Assembly (NCBI RefSeq): GCF_042186555.1
Contig: NC_133335.1
Span: forward strand, 177,407,419-177,471,418
Origin: Aquarana catesbeiana
Taxonomy: Eukaryota > Chordata > Amphibia > Anura > Ranidae
Direction of reading: 5' to 3'
Length of the DNA: 64,000 nucleotides
Shown here in pieces: positions 22,719 through 33,067 of this stretch. Position 1 is the stretch's first letter; each line of letters begins with the position of its first letter. Under the pieces are notes generated by a model. The model was not told where the DNA came from, searched no databases, and saw only the letters and a program-made list of their open reading frames with translations. Both the position numbers and the translations under genes were made by a program.

Positions 22719-23225
22719 CAATGAAGTTCTTCTTTAAGGTAGGCTCAGACAAAGCAATCAAAGCATATTGTATAGGTACGAGGAAGCCTGGATTTTGTTT
22801 AACCCCTTAAGCCTCTCCCACTGGTAAGACTTTGGTCACACCCACATTTTGCCCCAGCGTGCTATGCGCAACACTTGACGGTCAGGTCACTCCTTCCCTC
22901 AAGTGTCCCTCATTCTGAAGTTAAAATGTTGGGAGGTATGCAATCAAGCATGCTTTCTTGCTGAGGTAGCCATATTAATATTAAAACTCACACATGGAAG
23001 CAGACCAGGTGACTAAGGATGCTGCATTACACTTGCTGGGTCTGTGCAACTCACAGATTCCACCCTAGTTCTGGCCCAGTACAGCTGGGATTAATATTTC
23101 AACTTTAAGGATCCCAGAATGGGAAGAACAAGTGGTCCACAGGGGGCAACTTATTATAAAACAAGACTTTGGAAAAAGGTCATCTTTTATGTCTGCCAGC
23201 AACTCTTTTCCCTCCAGCTTGACAC
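22719..23225. other. Non-coding spacer shared with unit 1
   Basis: Matches about 4990-5535 apart from a small deletion (unit 1 CTAAGTCATTTGATTGGC... is absent near 22953). No gene or element ends recognised. Confidence 0.5.
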
Positions 23226-25698
23226 GTGGACCTTGTCATCACTCATCAGTCAAAAGCAGTTATTGCTGCCTTAGTAAATGAGCATGGGATAGCACCAGGG
23301 TCACCACAGTTGTTTTATACTGCTTCCTGTTTTACCTGTTACCAAAGGTGTTACCAAAAGCCGAACATCCCTTCCAGAGATTACAAAATATATATCCAGA
23401 GGCCCAAGTCAGGATCTTACAAGTATGCATTTTGTCTGTATAGACATTTTGTCTGTATGTTTTCTGAACAGCCAGAAGGCCACAGTAAAAAGTGTTATCA
23501 GAAGTAGTTTCTAAGTACAGAGTCTCAGAAGCTAAAGAGAGTAACAGAGGAACTCATTTTATGGGAGAGTCCTTACAAGACGTTTAGAGGTTTTTCACAG
23601 CACACAGTGGGAAGCAGGCTGTGAAGCCACAAGCAGTCACAGCCAGCTTCCCTTTGTAAACAAGCTGGCACCCGAACCCAAAGACGGCCGAGGGGCTGGC
23701 TCAGGTGAGGAGAGCGCCGGATCCCTGGACAAATGTCCCATTATTAAAAGTCAGCAGCTACAGTATTTGTTGCTGCTGAGTTAAATTTTTTGTTTTCAGA
23801 GTGAAGAACCGTTTAAACAAAAGCATTAACACTGGAAGTAAGTACAGCCCTAAGCAAAAAAATAAATGGGTGCAGGGCTAGCATGACGGGACTTCAGGGA
23901 GAGACAGTGTTAAAATCTGGAAGTTTTATTTCCTCTTATTTCATTGGTACTGTCAGCTGGAGGGGAGGGGCTGCAGGGGTAGTCTTTGAGGGGAAGTGAG
24001 GATTTTCCAGACATCCGGTGAAGAAACGTGGGGGAGGAAGGTTCATGGACCCTTTCTGGGTTATGTCTTCGCTTTTCCAGTGAGAATCTGTGCCCCCACA
24101 CCCCACCATCTCTTCCATGGTCGACCTGTGTACCCTGCAGGAGCAGCTCTGCTCCATGGCTGCGTCAATGGGGGCTGACTGGCTGCAGGATCAGATTTCG
24201 TCCTTGCTGGGAGCCTCTGACAGGGCTCCAGCAGAGTACCCAGCACCGTGTGTTTGGCGGGCACGCCCCCCGGAGCACTTTAGCTTTTCTCTTTTCCCCT
24301 GAGCTCAGCACCACTCAGGGAGCCTGGGAATGGACCCTCCAGCCCAGCCAGCTCAGCCTCCACTGGCTAGCTCCGGTCTGCGTGCTGGGAGGAATCCCCG
24401 CCATGAGAGGAGCTCTGTGGGATGGGGACATAGCCCTCTATTGTCCCCGGTCCCCGCTCGACAGAGGAATCTAGAGAATGCGGCCGCCTCTCATTCAGCT
24501 GTGTCGGGGAGAGAGGCGGCTCAGCATGGGAGAGCCTGTCCTGTGGGTTCCAACCAGTCAGGCAGAGCGGCCAGAGACCCCCTCACCTCCAGACCCAGGC
24601 CTTCTCAACAGTGCTCAGGAGTCGACAATAACAGCAGGTCCCCTGCCAGTGGAGGGGTGAAGAGGAGACAACAAGTAGAGAGGTGCAGGAGGGACAGTGA
24701 GCAGCCTGGGCCTTCTGCGGTCGGCACGGCTGCGTCGGACCTTTGGCTTCCGAAGGATCAGCAGGATTTCTCGCGGTCTGAGGAGGGGCTCCGAAGATGG
24801 GGACATGTGGATTCCAGATCTGCGGCTGTGGGGTCTGGTCCTGGTCAGCCTGGTAAGTCCATGTCTAATTCTATCTCTTCTTTACAGCTTGCTTTGTCCT
24901 CAGTGTTTGGGGTTAGGGCAGGTCAGGGCCCTGGGTCTGGTTCAGGTATCTCGACCCCTCCAGTGGTCAGGGCCCCCCTCGCCCCCGCCTAGGTGGCACG
25001 CCCAGGGCCTGCTGTGCCAGGCGATGTGACAGCCATCCATGATTTTTTGGTTGGCCTGCGTGCGGTTCGATGCAGGCTCTGCTTTGAGCTCCACGCCGGT
25101 GGTGGCTTGGGTTCAGGGTCTGCAAGGGTCTGGGCAGGCTGTGTGTGTTTCTGCGACTGCGTTGGGTCAGGCTCAAGTATCTGCAGTGACGTCGGGGGAC
25201 GCAGCTGCTTCAGGAACGCAGGGAAGACCTCGTTGGACTCGTTGAGGGATGTTAGTAAATGTACGGACATGGTTCGCCTGGCCGATTCAGCCAAATGCGA
25301 GGTGTATATCTGTTTTGAGAGTCCGTTGGGTGCGCATCTTAAATCTGAGGTGCGGGACAAAATTTGGCAGGGAGGATTATGTGGAGATTTTCACATTTTT
25401 GCCCCTAGAGAAGTTTAATCTGGATAGGATTAAACCTAAAGAATCCAAGAAGGAGGATGAGGAAAAGCGCCGCAACCGTTTGATCCCACGGATGTTTAGT
25501 AATTGGCTCCAGGCCTTCGCCATCTTTGCGAGTGTTATTGGGGAAAAATCTCCTGAGAATTGTTCCCCCCTTTTTTGTTATCTGGGTGCCATTAGTGAGG
25601 CCCATAGAGTGTATGGGGGCATGGCTTGACTGCACTATGACGAACAGTTTCGTCAACGGAAGGCTATTCGGCCGTCTTTACGCTGGGATCATAAGGAC
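23226..25698 (+). pseudogene. DIRS-type gag-like fragment with longer 5' region, unit 2
   Basis: Keeps about 840 bp (23345-24185) missing from unit 1, so it is the better picture of the ancestral 5' region. An ORF from 24330 (MDPPAQPAQPPLASSGLRAG) runs 220 codons to a TAG at 24990 that unit 1 lacks. The downstream gag block is present but frame-broken: PLEKFNLDRIKPKESKKEDE, NWLQAFAIFASVIGEKSPEN, LFCYLGAISEAHRVYGGMAW. It ends at the lone hAT terminus at 25699. No RT or recombinase. Confidence 0.65.
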
Positions 25699-25846
25699 TA
25701 GGGATGGGCTTTATGTTCGGGTCGAACATGAGTTTGACTCGAACATTGGCTGTTCGCCCGTTCGCCGAACAGCGAACAATTTGGGGTGTTCCCGGCAAAT
25801 TCGAAAGCCGCGGAACACCCTTTAAAAGTCTATGGGAGAAATCAAA
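25699..25846. mobile_element. Lone hAT terminus, unit 2
   Basis: TAGGGATGGGCTTTATGTTC onward, duplicate of 7199-7346, again joined directly to Harbinger-A with no partner end. Confidence 0.6.
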
Positions 25847-27984
25847 AATTCATTCTCTGCACAAAAAAAAAAGAACAACAACTCAAATCATAATTTTCCA
25901 AATAAACAAAAAGAAAATTACAAATTGTAGGGTTGAAAATTTCCAGCCCAGTGGGCTTGTTGGGGGTGTTGGGGCTGCATTTTCCACGGTCCGCCATGCT
26001 GCTGTGGTGGTTGGGGTGGCTGTGGTGTCTCTGGAGGTGGTGGATTGTGCTCCAATTCTCATATGTGGGTTTTTGGGGTAATTTGGCCCCTCCTCGCTTT
26101 GTTGAGGAGCTGCAGGATCATCTCCTCGTACATACTAAGTTGGTCCTCCTCCATATAATTCAGTTTATTAGCAGTCATGCATCCAAATGCCTCCTGTGCA
26201 TCTGGTGCCGTGCTAATGGCACTTGTTGCATGCCTGAGGAAGGCAGCCGCAGCATCATCCAAATTTCTTGTTTTCCTGGCCCTTTTAGTTGGAGGGCATG
26301 GGGGAGGAATCTTGGACTATGTCTGGCTGCTGGGCAGGGGCTCCTCCTGACTGAGACTTTCCTGTGTATAAAAATGGGACATATTTTTTGGTGTTTGGTC
26401 ATCAATCACACACAATTTTGAGCTCATGACTGTTGCAAATTGAATGTTAACAAATAGAAAAGACTATCAATCTGACCCCAGCATTTTTCATTCTTTTCCC
26501 AATCATTTTTGGCCACTACTATCTATTGATATGTAAACGACTTTGTTAAGGCAGAAATTTGGGATCAATAGCGTCTAGTTAACATCATTATATTTTTGTC
26601 TACAAATATGTTCAACAATGCTATGCCTGGGTCAAGCTCCTCCACATCTTCTTCCTGTGTAGAAGGACCAGGGTGGACCTCAGAAGCGTTGAGAGTGATG
26701 GGCGTGGTTCGCTTTGGTCTGACAAAAAATGCAGGCTGTTGTAGTACCACAGCTTGGGGACATATGTCATCTGCTGCTGCTCCTGATCTCTGGGATTCCA
26801 TGACCTTCTTGCGCTCCCTATTATATGTACAATGCAGGCTACCAATTTTGGCCTTCAAATAATTGATGTCTGCTGTGGTATACATAGGCTTCACCAATTC
26901 CAACAGTTTCTCCATCGCTACCTTCCTCTTGATTTTATTGGAGTAATCCCTACTTTTAACTTGCCATAGACATTGCATCTCCCAGTACTGCTGGATAAAT
27001 TCGGCAAAAAATCTGGGGCTGTGAATTAATCCACCATTTTGCCTGCAATACACAACACAAGACAAACCCTAATGTCAGGCTAAACTCATAATCTGGTCCC
27101 AATATAGGCCTCAATCTATAAGCAGTATAGGTCACTAACCACTGATGCCCCAATTTCCAATTGTACCTTCCTTTTAGCTTTCCTTTTGGCAATGTTGTTC
27201 GTTCGTCCTCATCCCAGATCGTTCCTACGGCCGTTACATCGACCCCACGTTATGGCTTTATATACACTGTGCATGCGTGAAACTCCGCCCCTGTCCTTCT
27301 TTCTAGTGTATTGCCCACCTCTTCTCTTTCAGGGCAGTGGGAGAGCAAATAGCGGCGAAACAGCAGGTGTGTGCTGAGAGCAGCAATGAGGAAAGCCCAG
27401 AGCAAGACACTTCCAGATCCAGGATGAGATATAAGGCCTCAAATATGTCGTTTGAAGAAATGGTGGACATCTTAGTGAGGACAGACTATGATGGGAATCA
27501 TGGATCTTACAGAAACCCAAATGCCAGAAAGGCTAAGATCATGGCTAAAGTTGTGAGATGTCTGCACAGGAATTTTGGGGTACGACGATCCAAGGATCAG
27601 TTGAGAAAACGCTGGTCAGACCTTAAATTGAGAGAGGAAAATCAGTATAAAAAGATCAGGAAAGTGCTAAGAAAAACTAAGTATTTGTCCTGTGTTCCTA
27701 TTATTATTACTTTCGTGCTGGTCCATGTTCTTTTCTTTACTGTTCCACAGTTTAAAATGCCAAGTTTAATTTTCGTGGACACAGGAATCGTTCGCGGGAC
27801 TTTAAACATCGTTCGTTCGACCACTAATACCTAGTTTTTGGGAGATGCAGGTTAAATGCATTTGTTATGGCCTATTTTGAATAAAATAAGTTCATTAGAG
27901 CACCCTTGTTATAGTGTCTCATGCAGGTTCTCCAGTGGATCCTAGGGGTATCTCCGTGTGTGAAACTTGCACAAAACAGGTAAG
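25847..27984. mobile_element. Harbinger-A, unit 2 copy, segment 1
   Basis: First block of the duplicated Harbinger-A, containing MADF and SANT exon 1. It continues after the LTR element at 29680 and, beyond the hAT composite, at 54568. Confidence 0.85.
26059..27036 (-). pseudogene. MADF-domain gene of Harbinger-A, unit 2
   Basis: The MADF exon is open over most of its length (EFIQQYWEMQCLWQVKSRDY, KIKRKVAMEKLLELVKPMYT, LKAKIGSLHCTYNRERKKVM) and on through PITLNASEVHPGPSTQEEDV to the donor region. The predicted start codon is followed by TAA at codon 4, so it is not intact. Exon 2 with the BESS-like helix is at 26059-26390 (TANKLNYMEEDQLSMYEEMI). Confidence 0.8.
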
Positions 27985-28791
27985 TGTCACGGAACGTCCC
28001 ACACTCCGCTTAAGTGCTTCCGTCAGTATACTGCTTCCTAAGTTCTGGAACACGAGTCCAATGGATCTGGTTATAGGAACCCCCAAGAACTAGACAACAC
28101 CAGTCTTGGAGTAAATCAGGACTAACTCTTTATTTGAGATCTCACACACATTTATACACCAGGCTGACTCAAAGCTAACCTAATTAACATGAGCTAATTT
28201 ACTAAAAGATTTACCCAGACCAGATGACAGACTTGTGGGCACCGAGCTTCACACAGTAGTATAAACACAATAGCTGGAGCTAATTACAATTAACAATACA
28301 AACAAAACCTAATTAACCTAATTAACATGAGCTCCAATAGGAGTCATCCCGTCTCCTACATTGTATAGAGGACAATGTGATCAGCTCATTCAATTAACAT
28401 ACATTACCATAAACATCAACACAGGGTTAATTAGAACAAACAACAATGAGTTGAATACCCTTAGAACCTAGACTAAACTTATTTACATTAAACACATTAT
28501 AGCTGACATCAGACAGGTGAGTGGAGTTGATGACATTAGCATCTCCTCACAGGATGTGTCCCAACAGTATAATTCAGTCTTATCATTCTAATATGGCATA
28601 TAACGGGTTCCAGAGTCTGTGTGTTTTGGGGGGACATGGAGCTGAATCCAAAGTAACACCAACCCCAGGGTCCCCAGGCATACAGCTCACAGAGAGCACC
28701 ATTTCCCCAAATGCTAGGGCCCATAATCGGTGGGCAAGAGGCTTGTGTTCAGTCCCCTCCAATAGCCTCTGTCCCGGGTGAGTCTGTCACA
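27985..28791 (-). repeat. Complete LTR (3' LTR on minus strand)
   Basis: Minus strand starts TGTGACAGACTCACCCGGG and ends ACGTTCCGTGACA. Its first 325 bp repeat at 29354-29679. The polypurine tract lies directly upstream on the minus strand, which fixes the orientation. Confidence 0.82.
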
Positions 28792-29679
28792 TTTCTCCCC
28801 TTTCGGCAGGAGACTAAGACAGGAGGAGACCCCAGACGGGTTGACTCCGAAGTTAGTAAGTAGCTCCAGTCCTCTAATGCCTGTACCCACACAGTACCCC
28901 AAATAAATTGTTCCAAACAAAGCATTACTCACCCAGCCAATCTCTGCCTCTCTCAGAGAACATATCTGCTGCTGGGGAGAGGCCTAGACTGGCCCTTCTC
29001 CCTGGAGTCCTTTCTGCTGCTGGAGAGAAGACAGGATGACTGGGATCACTCTGTCATGCTGTTGGGGATCTGGGCCCACTGCCCAGCATTCCTGGGGTAT
29101 ACAGGTGGAGACTGAAGTCCCATCCACCTTCACAGGAAATCCATCCTCTGTTAGTTGAGGGCAGAGTCCAGCAGTCCTCGGCCCTGTTGTCAGCCCTTCT
29201 GCTGGAAACCCCACACCATCTGTTCCAGCTAACTGTTGGGGAGGGAGGCCGACTGCCCCGCCTCCCTGGAACTCTGTAGTTGTTGCCGGTGCTGGGCAGA
29301 GGTTGGTAACACTCTGCCCTGTTGCCAGCACTTCTGCTGGGGACTCCGCATCCTCCTAGACTAAACTTATTTACATTAAACACATTATAGCTGACATCAG
29401 ACAGGTGAGTGGAGTTGATGACATTAGCATCTCCTCACAGGATGTGTCCCAACAGTATAATTGAGTCTTATCATTCTAATATGGCATATAACGGGTTCCA
29501 GAGTCTGTGTGTTTTAGGGGGACATGGAGCTGAATCCAAAGTAACACCAACCCCAGGGTCCCCAGGCATATAGCTCACAGAGAGCACCATTTCCCCAAAT
29601 GCTAGGGCCCATAATCGGTGGGCAAGAGGCTTGTGTTCAGTCCCCTCCAATAGCCTCTGTCCTGGGTGAGTCTGTCACA
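27985..29679 (-). mobile_element. LTR retrotransposon derivative, unit 2 only
   Basis: Flanked by the 5-bp duplication GTAAG (27980-27984, 29680-29684); unit 1 has one GTAAG. Termini are TG...CA. Read on the minus strand: a partial 5' LTR (29679-29354), about 560 bp of internal sequence, a polypurine tract (GAAAGGGGAGAAA at 28804-28792) and a complete 807-bp 3' LTR (28791-27985). No gag or pol remains, so most of the element was lost by internal deletion. The superfamily is likely Ty3-type from LTR style, unproven. Confidence 0.85.
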
Positions 29680-30959
29680 GTAAGTATTCCTGCTTTTGAA
29701 AGGGAAAAAATCATGTATTTAGCTTGGAACTCTGCCAAAACAGACAATTGGAAGACACTTCCAAACAATGTTTCATATTACTATTTCTAGCCTAACATAT
29801 CTGTCTGCTAAGTATACCTTTTTTGTAATCACATAGGGGAGAAAAGAAAAGGGACATCTGAGCTGTGTGTGGACACCAGTAACCCAGCACCTCCTGAAGA
29901 TACAGAAAGTCAACTCACCACACACCCTGAAGATGTTGATGCTGATGTGCAGATAGTACTGTGTGAAGTTCTCCAAATGGTGTCGACCATAGGTCAGTGT
30001 CTGGGACCACAGCTTCAAGTAATAGATGGATGCCTGCATATCTCTAATACATGGTGTATTTTTTTATTTTTAGGTAATGTGGATGTTGTAGAAGAACAAA
30101 ATCACTTCAGCAGTGCAAGTGCACAAATGAAAGAAAACATCCATGATGTACAAAACAGAGTTATCAACATCATTGATATTTTAACGAAAATTTGAAAAAC
30201 AAACATGTTTGATTTTTGTCGCTATGTTGTACATGTATTTGTAAATTTTTAAATTGATTTTTACATTGATTGTGTGGCTTCATGCCCAGATGTCTATTAA
30301 AGTTGCACCTAAAATTGGAAAAAGTAGTGCAGGAACTACTTTTGCAAATTGTTGTGGCGCCGCTAAATCAGTGTCGCACTGACTGGAACAGTGCCATTGT
30401 CTCAAATAGGCTGCTACTTTTCATGTGATTTTATCTTTCAAATCACATGACAAATTGCTCCAATGTGAACCTAGGCTTTATAGTGTCTGAGGTCAGTGTT
30501 TAGCCACTCCACTTCTCTAGGTGCACTACCAGGTCCTGTTTTCTTTATTTTCCACAGGCTAAAAACTACTGTGTGAATTACTAACCTCAAAAATGACATC
30601 ATCACCTGTCTGAGGTCAGTGTTTAGCCACTCCATGTCTCTAGGTGCACCACCAGGTCCTGTTTTCTTTATTTTCCACAGGCTAAAAAGGACTGTGTGAA
30701 TTACTAACCTCAAAAATGACATCATCACCTGTGCCAAAAAGAAAAAATATAGAAAACATGACCTAGAAATGCATGTGGAGAAGGAGAGTTGTCAAACACT
30801 GCCCTAACTAATGATTTACTTGTAATCTTTATGTGTTTTTAAGAATCGCAAAGCCAAAAATTGAAGATGTACACAAATTGGGCCACAACATTCAGAATTT
30901 TCTCATGATCCCATGCCTAAAATGTGTGTCTTTCCATACATCTAGTTTGCTAAAGTCCC

Positions 30960-31390
30960 AAAACACACAGTGTGTCAACATGTGTTATCTCCCGTCAAGG
31001 ATATCAATATGCCCATTTTGGGTGTTCAACCCCTTCCTCCAAAGTAATGTAGGTGAGAGGAAACAAGTCCATTGATCCCCCATGATGTGAGCTAGCACAT
31101 GTTGACACACTGGGGGTTATTTAAAAAAGGCAAATCCACTTTTCACTACAAGTGCAATGCAAGTGCACTTGTAGTGCAAAGTGGATTGGCCTTTCTAAAA
31201 TAAGCCCGTGTGTGTCAACATGTGCTAGCTCACATCATGGGGGATCAATGGACATGTTTCGGGGGTGCAACCCCTTCCTCTCACCTACTTTAGTTTTGAG
31301 GAAGGGGTTGCACACCCAAAACGCGTACATTGGTATCCTGTGGTGGGAGATAGCACATGTTGACACACTTTGTGTTTTTGGGCTTGAGGA
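30960..31390. repeat. Long palindrome, Harbinger-A unit 2
   Basis: Copy of 10750-11190. A 23-bp loss near 31063 removes part of the GGTTGCACCCCCGAAAC segment from the left arm; the rest still folds around CACTACAAGTGC near 31150-31175. Confidence 0.82.
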
Positions 31391-31596
31391 AATAACCTGT
31401 TTGTACCTACACACATTTTAGGCAGGGGATCATAAGGGACATTTAACAGTTATGCCTCTACGTGTACGTGGCTTCAAATTTTGGCTTGTAGAGGGGTGAG
31501 ATCACCCCATCTGAGGAAGGCAACACAGTGTTGGGATACTAATGTCTCATATGGCCTTCACTTTAGAAAAGTCGAACTTTGTAAGTTCCTGAGTTA

Positions 31597-31858
31597 GACC
31601 CCATTCACACAGGGGCAACACGACTTGCAGGTCGCCTCAGCGAGGCGACCTGCAAACGACTGCCCGGGCGACTTGCAAAACGACTTCTGTATAGAAGTCT
31701 ATGCAAGTCGCCCCAAGTCGCCCCCGAAGTCGTACAGGAACCTTTTTCTAAGTCGGAGCGACTTGCGTCGCTCCCCTTAGAACGGTTCCATAGCACAGAA
31801 CGGGAGGCGACTTGTCAGGCGACTAGGTCGCCTGACAAGTCGTCCCTGTGTTGGGCTC
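31597..31858. mobile_element. MITE with TTA target duplication, unit 2 only
   Basis: 262 bp, TTA on both sides (31594-31596, 31859-31861), one TTA at the unit 1 empty site. Ends GACCCCATTCACACAGGGG and CCCTGTGTTGGGCTC are inverted. The interior is a chain of hairpins built from GCGACTTGCA-type words (e.g. GCAGGTCGCCTC with GAGGCGACCTGC, and GGCGACTTGTC with GACAAGTCG). TTA and small size fit a Harbinger-driven MITE; no coding region. Confidence 0.82.
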
Positions 31859-32372
31859 TTAGGGATGTGTATCTTATGTTTTTAAACATGCCTGTTTAGC
31901 CCCAAAAAAGGCAAAATAATGGCAAACATACTGTACATGTTATACACCAAGATGTTGGTTTGTTCAAAAACCTTTTAGAACACACATGTGAATGTGCTTG
32001 GAGTAAAATGTTTTATATTAAACAATGTGTGGCTTCTTATTTCAAAGCTCAATACCAGTGTATTTGTTAAGTTGGTGTAGTTACAGTGTCAATATTCTCT
32101 AAAATGTGGCAAACTCAGGCAATTTTAGGGACTCCAAGCAATTAATTAAAGGAGTTGAAAAGGCTGAATATTTTTATCATTAATGCATTACATACATTAA
32201 CAACAACAACATTGTGTGTGTGTGTGTAGCAGACCCACAGCACAACATAATAATTAGCTGAAGAAGAGATTGTCACCTCATGGAGCAAATAAGATATGTT
32301 TGCACTATTGAAGAAAATTACCAAAATTAAGGCCATTTGAGAACCTAGGAGACAGATAAGAAACATAAACAG

Positions 32373-32783
32373 TAGGGATGAGCCAAACACCCCCCCTCGA
32401 TTCGGTTCGCACCAGAACCTGCGAACGGACCGAAAATTCGCACGAACGTTAGAACCCCATTGACGTCTATGGGACTCGAACGTTCGAAATCAAAAGTGCT
32501 CATTTTAAAGGCTAATTTGCATGGTATTGTCCTAAAAAGGGTTTGGGGACCTGGATCCTGTCCCAGGGGACATGTATCAATGCAAAAAAAAGTTTTTAAA
32601 TACGGCCGTTTTTTCGGGAGCAGTGATTTTAATGATGCTTAAAGTGAAAAAAAAAAAGTGAAATATTCCCTTAAATATGGTACCTGGGGAGTGTCTATAG
32701 TATGCCTGTAAAGTGGCGCGTGTTTCCCGTGCTTAGAACAGTCCCTGCACAAAATGACATTTTTAAAGGAATAAAAGTCATTT
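32373..32783. other. hAT left end, non-coding
   Basis: TIR followed by GAACGTTCG-type words (CGAACGTTAGAACCCC, GACTCGAACGTTCGAAATC), also characteristic of the opposite end. No gene. It ends at the L1 insertion. Confidence 0.7.
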
Positions 32784-33067
32784 TTTTTTTTTTTCCACTT
32801 ATCTTCAAGAGACTTTTTTCAACTTAACGTTCAAACTTTGTCTCTTCTCAAGTTCACCATCATAGTGGCTTTCTTGCAAACGAAAAGAACATGACAAAAA
32901 CGTCCCTTCCTTTAAATTATATAAAAAAACTTTTTTTTTTTTGTTTACCCGTCTACCCTGCCCACCCACCGCCCACCCTCCCTATTCCCACCCCTATCTC
33001 CCCCTCTTGTCTCACCTTTAAAATTACCCCTACTCTCCTCGGTGGTCTTTCCTCTTAAGATCGTACG

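Larger units (their letters stand above)
27337..30195 (+). pseudogene. SANT/Myb-like gene of Harbinger-A, unit 2 (split by LTR element)
   Basis: Exon 1 is longer than in unit 1: SANT domain MSFEEMVDILVRTDYDGNHG to KKIRKVLRKTK without the TAG. It still has CTAAGT where Harbinger-B has a GTAAGT donor. The exon-like block VCETCTKQ ends at 27979, and the LTR element is inserted exactly in the following GTAAG. The acidic exon is at about 29837-29990 and the last exon at 30074-30195 (VEEQNHFSSASAQMKENIHD...IIDILTKI) is open and lacks the unit 1 insertion. Confidence 0.8.
29680..32372. mobile_element. Harbinger-A, unit 2 copy, segment 2
   Basis: Continuation between the LTR element and the hAT composite: SANT 3' exons, the 117-bp tandem duplication (30480-30730), the palindrome, and non-coding sequence. 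It is interrupted by the MITE at 31597-31858. Confidence 0.85.
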
